A DNA stretch of 64,000 bases. Source: Citricoccus alkalitolerans (GTDB lineage: Bacteria; Actinomycetota; Actinomycetes; Actinomycetales; Micrococcaceae). Of the stretch, positions 51,663-59,467 are shown piece by piece. Position 1 is the first letter of the stretch. Every line of letters starts with the position of its first letter. The DNA is taken from the NCBI RefSeq assembly GCF_039528175.1, contig NZ_BAAALH010000001.1:620001-684000 (forward strand), written 5' to 3'. Both the position numbers and the translations under genes were made by a program. Below the pieces are notes generated by a model that had not been told where the DNA came from, did no database searches, and saw only the letters and a program-made list of their open reading frames with translations.

Positions 51663-52411
51663 GGATCGACGTCGTCACGATCTTCCCCGAGTACCTCCAG
51701 GCCCTCGATGTCTCGTTGATCGGCAAGGCTCGCCGGGATGGCCTGCTGGAGATCCGCATCCACGACCTGCGCGATCACACCTCTGACCGCCACCGCACCG
51801 TGGACGACACCCCCTATGGCGGGGGCGCCGGCATGGTCATGAAGCCGGAGCCCTGGGCGCTGGCGCTCGAGGAGATCGCAGCCTCCGCACCTGGCGCCGT
51901 CGACGCCTCGACCGCGCGTCCGGTACTGCTGGTGCCGACGCCGTCGGGCACGCTGTTCCGACAGTCCGTGGCCCAGGAGCTGGCCGGCGTGGAGCACCTC
52001 GTGGTGGCCTGCGGACGCTATGAGGGCATCGACGAGCGACTGTTCGAATGGGCCACCGAACTCTTCGAGGTCCGGCTGGTCTCTCTCGGCGACTACGTCC
52101 TCAACGGCGGAGAGGTGGCGGCTCTGGCGATGATCGAGGCCGTGGGGCGACTGGTGCCCGGTGTGGTCGGCAACCCGGAATCCCTCGTGGAGGAGTCCCA
52201 CAGCGACGGACTGCTCGAGTACCCGGTCTACACCAAGCCCTCCTCGTGGCGTGATCGCGACGTCCCGGAGATCCTGTTGTCCGGCGATCACGGGCGGATC
52301 GCCGCCTGGCGGCACGACCAGCAATTGGCCCGCACCCGGGCCCGCCGCCCGGACCTCTTGCCATCCGAGTCCACCATGCCAGGAGACAAGACGGACTCGG
52401 ATCTGGCATAA
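51659..52411 (+). CDS. trmD: tRNA (guanine(37)-N(1))-methyltransferase TrmD
   Basis: This SPOUT-class trefoil-knot methyltransferase forms m1G37 and prevents frameshifting. Motifs seen are MRIDVVTIFPEYL, TVDDTPYGGGAGMVMKPEP, LVVACGRYEGIDERL, LGDYVLNGGEVAAL and VVGNPESLVEESHSDGLLEYPVYTKP. The last ten codons contain one arm and part of the loop of a perfect inverted repeat (52363-52402) and the rplS promoter. Length 250 aa. Confidence 0.95.
   Translation: MRIDVVTIFPEYLQALDVSLIGKARRDGLLEIRIHDLRDHTSDRHRTVDDTPYGGGAGMVMKPEPWALALEEIAASAPGAVDASTARPVLLVPTPSGTLFRQSVAQELAGVEHLVVACGRYEGIDERLFEWATELFEVRLVSLGDYVLNGGEVAALAMIEAVGRLVPGVVGNPESLVEESHSDGLLEYPVYTKPSSWRDRDVPEILLSGDHGRIAAWRHDQQLARTRARRPDLLPSESTMPGDKTDSDLA
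52363..52402. repeat. Perfect 10-base inverted repeat over the rplS promoter
   Basis: ATCCGAGTCC (52363-52372) and GGACTCGGAT (52393-52402) are exact reverse complements around a 20-base loop. The putative -35 lies in the loop and the right arm lies in the -35/-10 spacer. The repeat is within trmD coding sequence, so it is under two constraints. Confidence 0.6.
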
Positions 52412-52412
52412 T
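52383..52412 (+). promoter_or_regulatory. Putative rplS promoter inside trmD
   Basis: GAGACA (52383-52388), 18 bases, then CATAAT (52407-52412), which overlaps the trmD stop. Transcription would start near 52419, giving a leader of about 186 bases to the rplS ATG. Confidence 0.45.
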
Positions 52413-52499
52413 GGTCAGCTGTGTCAACTGGACATCCGACCTGCCACAGGGGGCGGATGCCGACAGTCTGACCCACCGGCACCCAGACGGGTCAACCGG

Positions 52500-52560
52500 G
52501 CCCTAGCTTGGGCATGCCCATCCCGACGCCTCCACATCCGGAGGCACCGGCCGGCGTGCC
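52500..52560 (+). ncRNA. Structured 5' leader of rplS, possible ribosomal-protein autoregulatory element
   Basis: GGCATGCC (52511-52518) pairs with GGCGTGCC (52553-52560; one G-U). Inside it GCCTCC (52528-52533) pairs with GGAGGC (52540-52545) around a 6-base loop. A competing small hairpin GCCC/GGGC at 52500-52513 shares bases 52511-52513 with the outer stem, so the two are mutually exclusive. The structure ends 32 bases before the AGGAG site of rplS. L19 leaders are known in other phyla; homology to them is not shown. Confidence 0.4.
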
Positions 52561-52604
52561 GCTGATGACGTGAATGACCTGTGGCGTTCGCCAGGAGTAT
52601 CACC

Positions 52605-52967
52605 ATGCATATTCTCGACTCCCTCGATGCGCCCTCGCTGCGCAACGACGTTCCCGATTTCCGCCCCGGTGACACCGTCAAGGTGCACGTGAACATCGTC
52701 GAAGGCAAGACCGCCCGTGTGCAGGTCTTCCAAGGCTTCGTCATGGGCCGCCACGGCCATGGCGTGCGCGAGACCTTCCGTGTCCGCAAGGTGTCCTTCG
52801 GCGTCGGCGTGGAGCGTACCTTCCCGGTGCACTCCCCGGTCATCGACAAGATCGAGCTCGTCTCCCGCGGGGACGTGCGCCGCGCCAAGCTGTACTACAT
52901 GCGCGATCGCCACGGCAAGGCCGCCAAGATCAAGGAGAAGCGCGACTTCTCGGCCAAGAAGGCCTGA
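52605..52967 (+). CDS. rplS: 50S ribosomal protein L19
   Basis: The 120-residue protein has FRPGDTVKVHVNIVEGKTARVQVFQGFVMGRHG, ETFRVRKVSFGVGVERTFPVHSP and LVSRGDVRRAKLYYMRDRHGKAAKIKEKR, all L19 hallmarks. The ATG at 52605 has AGGAG 7 bases upstream; a longer in-frame start at 52581 is not needed. The gene is separated from trmD by 193 bases that hold a promoter and a structured leader. Confidence 0.96.
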   Translation: MHILDSLDAPSLRNDVPDFRPGDTVKVHVNIVEGKTARVQVFQGFVMGRHGHGVRETFRVRKVSFGVGVERTFPVHSPVIDKIELVSRGDVRRAKLYYMRDRHGKAAKIKEKRDFSAKKA

Positions 52968-52994
52968 TCTGCGCGTCCGCGTGATCATGACCCG

Positions 52995-53741
52995 ATGACC
53001 GACCTGTCGTCAGACTCGTCGCCTCGTCAGCGCCGCGGGCGCCGGAACCCCCAGGGGAACCGGCGCCCGCGGCGTCGTCGTCTCCGGGCGGCGTTCGAGG
53101 CGTATCCAGCCCGGGCCTGGACCGTCCTCGTCGGCGCGGTGCTGATCGCCGCCGTGCTGGCTGCTGCCCTGCTGCGCAGCACCGTGGCGGACCTGTATCT
53201 CATTCCCACCGGGTCCATGGAGCCGATGCTGCTCCCCGGAGACCGTATCAGTGTGGACCGAGGAGCCTACGCGGCCGAGCCCGTGGAGCGGGGCGACGTG
53301 GTCGTCGTGGACGGGGAGGGCAGCTTCGTGCCCTATGATGCACGGCCGGCAGCTGCCCGGGCGGCGGACGAGGCGCTGCAATGGCTCGGCCTGGCACCGG
53401 ACACCTCTGCCTACGTGAAGCGGGTGGCCGGCGTGGGCGGGGACACCGTCTCCTGCTGCAGCGCCGACGGCCTGCTCGAAGTCAACGGCGAGGCCGTCGC
53501 GGAGGACTATCTCGCCGAACCGCCGGCCGCCCGCACCGCGTTCACCGCCGACGTGCCCGAGGGGCGGCTGTTCCTCCTGGGGGACAACCGCCACCACTCC
53601 CACGATTCGCGCAGCCTCCTGGGTGCCCCGGGTGGCGGCATGATCGAAGAGACCAAAGTCGTCGGGAAGGTGACCGGCATCGCGTGGCCCGTGGAGCGAC
53701 GCACCCCGCTGGAGCCGGGGCCGGGAGCGGGTGAGCGGTAG
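52995..53741 (+). CDS. lepB: Signal peptidase I (first of two)
   Basis: This membrane serine protease removes signal peptides. The N terminus is very basic (QRRGRRNPQGNRRPRRRRLR), then one membrane segment (VLVGAVLIAAVLAAALL). The catalytic Ser is in PTGSMEPMLLPGDR, the catalytic Lys in AYVKRVAGVGGD, and the late box is LFLLGDNRHHSHDSR. Length 248 aa. A second, divergent copy follows directly. Confidence 0.92.
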   Translation: MTDLSSDSSPRQRRGRRNPQGNRRPRRRRLRAAFEAYPARAWTVLVGAVLIAAVLAAALLRSTVADLYLIPTGSMEPMLLPGDRISVDRGAYAAEPVERGDVVVVDGEGSFVPYDARPAAARAADEALQWLGLAPDTSAYVKRVAGVGGDTVSCCSADGLLEVNGEAVAEDYLAEPPAARTAFTADVPEGRLFLLGDNRHHSHDSRSLLGAPGGGMIEETKVVGKVTGIAWPVERRTPLEPGPGAGER

Positions 53742-53775
53742 AGTGGACAGCCGGACCAGTGGAGAGGACGGCGAG

Positions 53776-54612
53776 ATGGCCCAGGAGAACAACCCGGGGG
53801 CACCTGAGGCCCCTCGAGGGGAAGGCTCTGGGACGACCCCCGCCGAAACCCCCATCGATTCCCCCGTAGGCCATGATGCTGGTCATGTCACCGGCCCGGC
53901 CACGAGCCACGGCGGCGCTTCCTCCGGAGGGCACCGGCTCTGGCTCGCGGTCCGTGAGGTCGTCCTGATCGTGCTCATCACCCTGCTGGCCTCCTTCCTG
54001 GTGAAGACCTTCCTGTTCCGCGCGTACTACATCCCGTCCGGATCCATGGAGCAGACGCTGCAGATCAATGACCGGATCTTCGTCAACCTCCTCGTCCCCG
54101 GCCCCTTCGACGTGGAGCGCGGTGACGTGGTCGTCTTCGAGGACACCAAGGGATGGCTCGGAGAGCCGGCCCCGGTGGCATCGAATCCCGTCCGCGAGGC
54201 CCTCGAATTCATCGGCCTGATGCCGAACTCCTCCGAGCAGCACCTCGTCAAACGACTCATCGGCCTGCCGGGGGACCGGGTGGAGTGCTGTACCGCCGAG
54301 GGCATGCTCACCGTCAACGGCGTGCCGGTCGAGGAGCCCTACCTGCACCCGGGGTCGGCCCCCTCGGACGTCCCCTTCAACGTCACGGTGCCCGAGGGCC
54401 AGATCTGGGTGATGGGCGACCACCGGAACGCCTCCGCCGACTCCCGCATGCACCAGGACGGCCCGGGCAACGGATTCATCAGCCTGGATGACGTGACCGG
54501 CCGTGCCGAGGTCATCGCCTGGCCCTTGTCCCGCTGGGGGGACGCCGGCGGCAATCGCGACGCCTTCGAGCACGTCCCCGAGTCCGAGGCGGCCCGGACG
54601 GGGTCCGAATGA
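53776..54612 (+). CDS. lepB: Signal peptidase I (second of two)
   Basis: A 278-residue signal peptidase with a 50-residue disordered N terminus, one membrane segment (VVLIVLITLLASFLVKTFLF), catalytic Ser in IPSGSMEQTLQINDR, catalytic Lys in HLVKRLIGLPGDRV, and IWVMGDHRNASADSR. The ATG at 53776 with GGAGAGGA upstream is preferred over the GTG at 53731 that overlaps the first lepB. Both proteases carry all catalytic residues, so both are probably active, perhaps on different substrates. Confidence 0.92.
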   Translation: MAQENNPGAPEAPRGEGSGTTPAETPIDSPVGHDAGHVTGPATSHGGASSGGHRLWLAVREVVLIVLITLLASFLVKTFLFRAYYIPSGSMEQTLQINDRIFVNLLVPGPFDVERGDVVVFEDTKGWLGEPAPVASNPVREALEFIGLMPNSSEQHLVKRLIGLPGDRVECCTAEGMLTVNGVPVEEPYLHPGSAPSDVPFNVTVPEGQIWVMGDHRNASADSRMHQDGPGNGFISLDDVTGRAEVIAWPLSRWGDAGGNRDAFEHVPESEAARTGSE

Positions 54613-54646
54613 CTCCCGCCCGCCGCCGAGCTGGACGTCGGTCCGC

Positions 54647-55477
54647 ATGACCACGCGGACCACCGTGCCCGGCCCTGACCTGTCCGTCGAACTCTCACTC
54701 GTCGCGGCTCAACTGGCCCTCGCATCATCCGCAGGTCCCGGTGACGTCGGGCGCACCGGGCGGACGGAACACCCCGGGCGCCCGCTGTTGGTCGCCGGCA
54801 TGGACGAGGTGGGCCGGGGTGCTCTCGCCGGTCCGGTGAGCGTGGGGGTCGTCGTCGTGGCCTTGCCCGACGTCGGCCCGCAACCGGCCGTCCGTGACTC
54901 CAAGGCCCTGTCCGCCAAGCGTCGGGAGGCGCTGGTCCCCGAGATCCTCGCCTGGGGTGCCGCAGCCGCCGTCGGTCATGCGGAACCGGGGGAGATCGAC
55001 CGGTACGGGATCTCCGCAGCACTCGCCCTTGCGGGGAGGCGGGCCTGGCACCGGGTGGCGGCCGATCTGGGGTGCATCCCGGACGCGTTGGTGCTGGACG
55101 GGCGAGACAACTGGCTGCCGCGGTCTCCGTTCCAGGCGAGCATCGGCTTGGCCCCCGGCCCCGGTGCGGTTCACCTCCAGGTCAAGGCCGATGCCACGTG
55201 TGCGACCGTCGCGGCCGCGTCGATCCTGGCCAAGGTGGAACGCGATGGGCTGATGACCGGCCTGGCGGAGGCCTTTCCCGACTACGGTTGGGAGGGCAAC
55301 AAGGGCTATGGTGCCGCGGTGCACCGGCAGGCCATCCTGGACCGGGGGCCGAGCCCCTACCATCGGATGAGCTGGAACCTGGGCCTGTCCCGCGGCCAGG
55401 AGTCGACCCCGGTCTGGCCGCAGAGGACGGAACAGGGCTGGGAGCCGGGCCTGCAACAGGGAGAATGGACGGCATGA
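54647..55477 (+). CDS. rnhB: Ribonuclease HII
   Basis: RNase HII removes ribonucleotides from DNA-RNA hybrids. The catalytic pair is in AGMDEVGRGALAGPV, then DSKALSAKRREAL, ALVLDGRDNW and VKADATCATVAAASILAKVERD, with GNKGYGAAVH near the end. The 276-residue form has a N-terminal extension of about 50 residues, common in actinobacteria. The stop overlaps the DUF2469 start (ATGA). Confidence 0.94.
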   Translation: MTTRTTVPGPDLSVELSLVAAQLALASSAGPGDVGRTGRTEHPGRPLLVAGMDEVGRGALAGPVSVGVVVVALPDVGPQPAVRDSKALSAKRREALVPEILAWGAAAAVGHAEPGEIDRYGISAALALAGRRAWHRVAADLGCIPDALVLDGRDNWLPRSPFQASIGLAPGPGAVHLQVKADATCATVAAASILAKVERDGLMTGLAEAFPDYGWEGNKGYGAAVHRQAILDRGPSPYHRMSWNLGLSRGQESTPVWPQRTEQGWEPGLQQGEWTA

Positions 55478-55800
55478 GCGGCGACGAACTCGAGAACTAC
55501 GAATCCGAGATGGAGCTCCAGCTCTACCGGGAGTACCGCGACGTGGTGGGCCTCTTCCGGTACGTGGTGGAGACCGAGCGCCGTTTCTACCTGGCCAATG
55601 CGGTGGAGGTGAAGGCCCGCTCTGAGGGCGGCGAGGTGTTCTTCGAGGTCCTGATGGAGGACGCCTGGGTATGGGACATCTACCGTACCGCCCGATTCGT
55701 CAAACGGGTGCGGGTCCTCAGCTTCAAGGATGTCAACGTGGAGGAGCTGCCGCAGAACGATGATCTGCAGCTGCCCCAGGACGGGCCGGCCCTGCCGTAA
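55474..55800 (+). CDS. DUF2469 family protein
   Basis: This 108-residue actinobacterial protein is highly conserved but of unknown function. It begins with the family core LENYESEMELQLYREYRDVVGLFRYVVETERRFYLAN and ends acidic. No catalytic motif is evident. It always lies next to rnhB in actinobacteria, so a role in RNA or DNA hybrid processing is possible but unproven. ATG 55465 is a possible earlier start. Confidence 0.9.
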   Translation: MSGDELENYESEMELQLYREYRDVVGLFRYVVETERRFYLANAVEVKARSEGGEVFFEVLMEDAWVWDIYRTARFVKRVRVLSFKDVNVEELPQNDDLQLPQDGPALP

Positions 55801-55935
55801 CGCCCGCCCTGCCGTCACCGGAGAGCCGGCGAGTTCCTCCACAGCGCACCTGTTCGCCCCTCACATCCACAGTGACCACCCGCCACGCCCCACGCAGCCC
55901 TGCCAGCGAGCAGGCTGGTGCGTGGAGGTACATCA

Positions 55936-56340
55936 ATGGAGCAATCCACCGCGGCCGGTCGCCGGCCGCAGCAATCATCAGCCCACACGGCACTCGGCCG
56001 CTTCGGGGAAGACGTGGCCGCCCGGTGGCTGCAGGACCAGGGTTACGAGATCGTGGACCGCAACTGGCGCTGCCCGGACGGTGAACTCGACCTTGTGGGG
56101 ATCCACCAGGGGTGGTGGGTGGCGGTGGAGGTCAAGACCCGACGCGGGATCGGCTACGGGCACCCCTTCGAGGCCATCAACCCGCGCAAACTCCGCCGGT
56201 TGCACCGGTTGTCACTCCAATGGGCGGCGGCGCACCCGGAGTTGCGGCGGTTGGCCGGCTGGAGGGTGGACGCGGTCTCCGTCCTGCTTCCGGCCGGTGG
56301 GGGCCTGACCGTCGAGGTCCTCAAGGACATCCGCCTGTGA
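55936..56340 (+). CDS. yraN: UPF0102 / YraN-like endonuclease-fold protein
   Basis: A 134-residue protein of the YraN family with the restriction-endonuclease-like core: LGRFGEDVAARWLQDQGYEIVDRNWRCPDGELDLVG then WWVAVEVKTRRGIGYGHPFEAI. The E-x-D-x(n)-E-V-K pattern is the PD-(D/E)XK site. Function is unsettled; it sits before comM and dprA in many genomes, hinting at DNA processing. GGAGG is 7 bases before the ATG. CCACGC at 55890-55895 can pair with GCGTGG at 55920-55925, which covers the start of that ribosome site. Confidence 0.9.
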   Translation: MEQSTAAGRRPQQSSAHTALGRFGEDVAARWLQDQGYEIVDRNWRCPDGELDLVGIHQGWWVAVEVKTRRGIGYGHPFEAINPRKLRRLHRLSLQWAAAHPELRRLAGWRVDAVSVLLPAGGGLTVEVLKDIRL

Positions 56341-57920
56341 GCGCGGCTGCCGTCATGGGACGGACCTTGGCCGTGGCGCTCACCGGCATGCACGGCCACT
56401 TGGTGGAGGTCGAGGCTGACATCGGCCAGACGCTGCCCGGCTTCGTCCTGCTCGGCCTGCCGGACCAATCGCTCCAGGAGAGCCGGGACAGGATCAAGGC
56501 CGCCGCCCGCAACTCCGGGTTGCCGCTGACCCGGAGGCACCTGACCGTTAACCTGGTGCCGGCAGCACTGCACAAACGCGGGCCGGGATTCGATCTGGGG
56601 ATCGTGATGGCCGCATATGCCGCAGACCGACAAGTGCACGGCGTGCACGGGCCCGTGTTCCTCGCCGAACTGGGATTGGATGGCCGGTTGCGCCACGCGC
56701 CGGGGATCCTGCCCTCTGTGATGGCGGCGGTCGAATCCGGGTATCCGGAGGTCGTGGTGGCGGAGGAATCGGCGGATGAGGCCTCCCTGGTGCCCGGTGC
56801 CAGGGTGCGCGGGTTCCGCTCGTTGCATGAGGTGATCCGGGCCTTCGGCGGCGAACCGGAGCCCCCACTGGCCAGTGCCGTGGCGGGGCGGACACCGGCG
56901 TCGGGGGGTGAGGACACGGCCACCTCCGTTTCTCTGAAGGGTGGACACGAACCCGATCTCTCTGAGGTCTCGGGGCAGTTCGAGGCCCGCTTCGCCTTGG
57001 AGGTGGCTGCAGCCGGGGGACATCACATTCTGTTGGAGGGGAGTCCGGGGGCGGGCAAGACAATGCTGGCGGAACGGCTGCCTGGCATCCTGCCGCCATT
57101 GGATGACCAGACAGCTCTGGAGGCGACCGCGGTACGGTCACTGACTGGAAGGCCTCAGGATGCAGCCCGGCTGATCCGTAGCGCCCCGTTCCAGGCTCCC
57201 CACCATTCCGCCTCCATGGCGGCTCTGGTGGGTGGTGGCTCAGGCATCGCCCGGCCCGGGGCTGCGTCCCTGGCGCACGGCGGGGTGCTGTTCCTGGACG
57301 AGGCCCCGGAGTTCGACCGGCGCGTCCTGGACGCCTTGCGTCAGCCCCTGGAGTCCGGCGCCATCACCCTGCACCGATCCTCCGGGGCAGTGCGCTATCC
57401 GTCCCGCTTCCAACTCGTGCTCGCGGCGAATCCCTGCCCCTGCGGCTGGGGCGGTGGGCGCGGCAGCAAGTGCCGGTGCACGTCCTTGCAACGGAGGCGC
57501 TACACCGCCAAGCTCTCCGGCCCTCTGTTGGATCGGGTAGACATCCAGGTCACGGTGCCGGCAGTGGACGCGGCTGCCCTGACCTCCGGGGCAGGAGGGG
57601 AGGACTCGGCGACCGTCCTGGGCCGCATCCTGCCGGCGGTCGAGAGGCAGGCCACGCGGCTGAGTCCCTTCGGACTGTCCCGCAATGCGCACATCCCGGC
57701 GGCCGTGTTGCGGGACGGACCATTGGCCATCGAGCGTCGGGCACGCGCCGCAGCCGATGCGGCCCTGGATCGAGCAGAACTCACCGCCCGGGGACATGCC
57801 CGTGTCATGCGACTGGCCTGGACCATGGCGGATCTGCGGGATGCGGCCCGGCCGGCAGCGGAGGACGTGGACGCGGCCCTGTACTTGCGGCGCCGGGGAG
57901 ATGGGGAGAAGGCAGCATGA
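56337..57920 (+). CDS. comM: ComM/YifB family Mg-chelatase-like AAA+ ATPase
   Basis: ComM is a hexameric helicase that promotes branch migration during natural transformation in other species. The N-terminal domain begins MGRTLAVALTGMHGHLVEVEADI; the AAA+ core has GSPGAGKTMLAERLPGILPPL (Walker A), RPFR-like APFQAPHHSASMAALVGGG, GVLFLDEAPEF (Walker B), ANPCPCGWGGG, and a C-terminal YTAKLSGPLLDRVDI sensor region. GTG at 56337 overlaps the yraN stop (GTGA); ATG at 56355 is an alternative. Length 527 aa. Confidence 0.93.
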   Translation: MSAAAVMGRTLAVALTGMHGHLVEVEADIGQTLPGFVLLGLPDQSLQESRDRIKAAARNSGLPLTRRHLTVNLVPAALHKRGPGFDLGIVMAAYAADRQVHGVHGPVFLAELGLDGRLRHAPGILPSVMAAVESGYPEVVVAEESADEASLVPGARVRGFRSLHEVIRAFGGEPEPPLASAVAGRTPASGGEDTATSVSLKGGHEPDLSEVSGQFEARFALEVAAAGGHHILLEGSPGAGKTMLAERLPGILPPLDDQTALEATAVRSLTGRPQDAARLIRSAPFQAPHHSASMAALVGGGSGIARPGAASLAHGGVLFLDEAPEFDRRVLDALRQPLESGAITLHRSSGAVRYPSRFQLVLAANPCPCGWGGGRGSKCRCTSLQRRRYTAKLSGPLLDRVDIQVTVPAVDAAALTSGAGGEDSATVLGRILPAVERQATRLSPFGLSRNAHIPAAVLRDGPLAIERRARAAADAALDRAELTARGHARVMRLAWTMADLRDAARPAAEDVDAALYLRRRGDGEKAA

Positions 57921-59323
57921 ATGGAAACTCGGACAAGGAGATGAAGCCCGACATGAGCAGTGGTGCGAGCCTGGAGGACACCGGACACCCGAGCCGCCGC
58001 ATGATCGGTCTCCTCGGCGCGGAGACGGGTTTGGACGAGATCCGCATTGCCCGGGCGGCGTTGACCCGACTGCTCGAGCCGGGATCGGTCCTGGGTGCCA
58101 CTGCGGTCCGGGTCTGGGGTGCCTTGCGTGCGGTCCAGATCCTCACCGGGCAGGACACTCCGGGCGCCGATGAACGGCAGGATCTGAGACTGGCCCTCGC
58201 CTCCGAGGGCGTGACGCTGACCGATCGGACCTGGACCACGTCCCTCGCCGGGTGGGCGGCCCGCGCCTCGAGCCTCGCCCCCGAACGCGACTTGGCCTCG
58301 CTCGAGCGAATGGGCGGAGGATTGCTGATCCCTGAGGATGCGGAGTGGCCCAGCGGAGCGGACGATCTGGGGCCGGCCGCCCCGGTGGCCTTGTGGTTCC
58401 GGGGTGCAGGACCTGTTCCTCGCGGGGGCTCCACCCTGGCCGTGGTGGGGAGCCGTGACGCCACCGGCTATGGGCAGTCGGTGACGAGGACCCTGGCGGG
58501 GGGTCTGGCCGCGCGGGGACTGACAGTGATGTCCGGAGGGGCCTACGGCATCGACGCCATGGCCCACCGGGCGGCGCTGGCCTCCGGCACGGGAGCGCCG
58601 CCGACGGTGGCCGTCATGGCCGGAGGCCTGGACCGTTACTACCCGGCCGGCAATGAGGACCTGTTGCGAGAGGTGGTGGCCCAGGGGCTGCTGCTGTCCG
58701 AGTTGCCACCGGGTGCCAGCCCGACTCGGCACAGGTTCCTGCAACGCAACCGCGTCATCGCTGCCCTGTCCGCAACTGTGCTGGTGGTGGAGGCCCGGTG
58801 GCGTTCCGGCGCGCAGAACACGGCCGGTCATGCCTTGGGCCTGGGCCGGGACGTTGGGGTGGTCCCCGGACCAGTGACCTCCCCGCAGTCCGCCGGTTGC
58901 CACCGGTTGCTTCGAGAATCCCCCGCGGTCGTCGTCAGTGACGTGGAGGAGGCTCTGGCCCTGATGCCGAGCAGTGACGGCCATGTCGAGCACGCCGCTC
59001 GCGGTCGAGAGTCGGTGCTGCGCGGGGACAGCCCTGGAAGTGCTGGAGATGGTGGAGGCCCTGGAAGGTTGAGTGGCTCGGGTGGCTCGGGTGTCTCGGG
59101 TGGTTCATCGAGCACCGCTCGGCCCCATGACCACCTCACGGTGGAAGAGCTGTTGGTCTATGAGGCGCTGCCCCTCCGTACTGCCGCGCCGGTGGACAAG
59201 CTCTGCGCCGTGGCAGGTCTGGGGCCCGGTACGGTCATGGGCACCCTGAAGAAACTTCAACGTCAATCATTGGCCGAACAACGGGAGTCGGGCTGGCGCC
59301 GGGGCGCGGTCTCGGGGAATTGA
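57917..59323 (+). CDS. dprA: DNA-processing protein DprA
   Basis: DprA loads RecA on incoming single strands. The Rossmann core has LAVVGSRDATGYG, VMSGGAYGIDAMAHRAAL, VMAGGLDRYYPAGN, SELPPGASPTRHRFLQRNRVIAALS and VEARWRSGAQNTAGHAL. The C-terminal winged-helix domain (LTVEELLVYEALPLRTAAPVDKLCAVAGL) follows a Gly/Ser-rich linker that contains short tandem repeats at 59073-59099. Length 468 aa. ATG overlaps the comM stop by 4 bases. Confidence 0.94.
   Translation: MNGNSDKEMKPDMSSGASLEDTGHPSRRMIGLLGAETGLDEIRIARAALTRLLEPGSVLGATAVRVWGALRAVQILTGQDTPGADERQDLRLALASEGVTLTDRTWTTSLAGWAARASSLAPERDLASLERMGGGLLIPEDAEWPSGADDLGPAAPVALWFRGAGPVPRGGSTLAVVGSRDATGYGQSVTRTLAGGLAARGLTVMSGGAYGIDAMAHRAALASGTGAPPTVAVMAGGLDRYYPAGNEDLLREVVAQGLLLSELPPGASPTRHRFLQRNRVIAALSATVLVVEARWRSGAQNTAGHALGLGRDVGVVPGPVTSPQSAGCHRLLRESPAVVVSDVEEALALMPSSDGHVEHAARGRESVLRGDSPGSAGDGGGPGRLSGSGGSGVSGGSSSTARPHDHLTVEELLVYEALPLRTAAPVDKLCAVAGLGPGTVMGTLKKLQRQSLAEQRESGWRRGAVSGN
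59073..59099 (+). repeat. Nine-base tandem repeat in the dprA linker
   Basis: GTGGCTCGG occurs twice exactly and a third time with one change, followed by a partial copy. It is in frame and encodes the Ser-Gly-Gly-Ser linker before the winged helix. Confidence 0.85.
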
Positions 59324-59467
59324 TAGCGGAAACCACAGCGGCAGTGACCGCGCCAGAGATAACCACAGTGATGACGTCAGAGATCACGGCAGGGCAGCCA
59401 GACTGACAATGACCTGGGAGGGGAGTCGTATCCCAGCGAGAGAGCGGGACGGTGGCAGAGTGGGACC

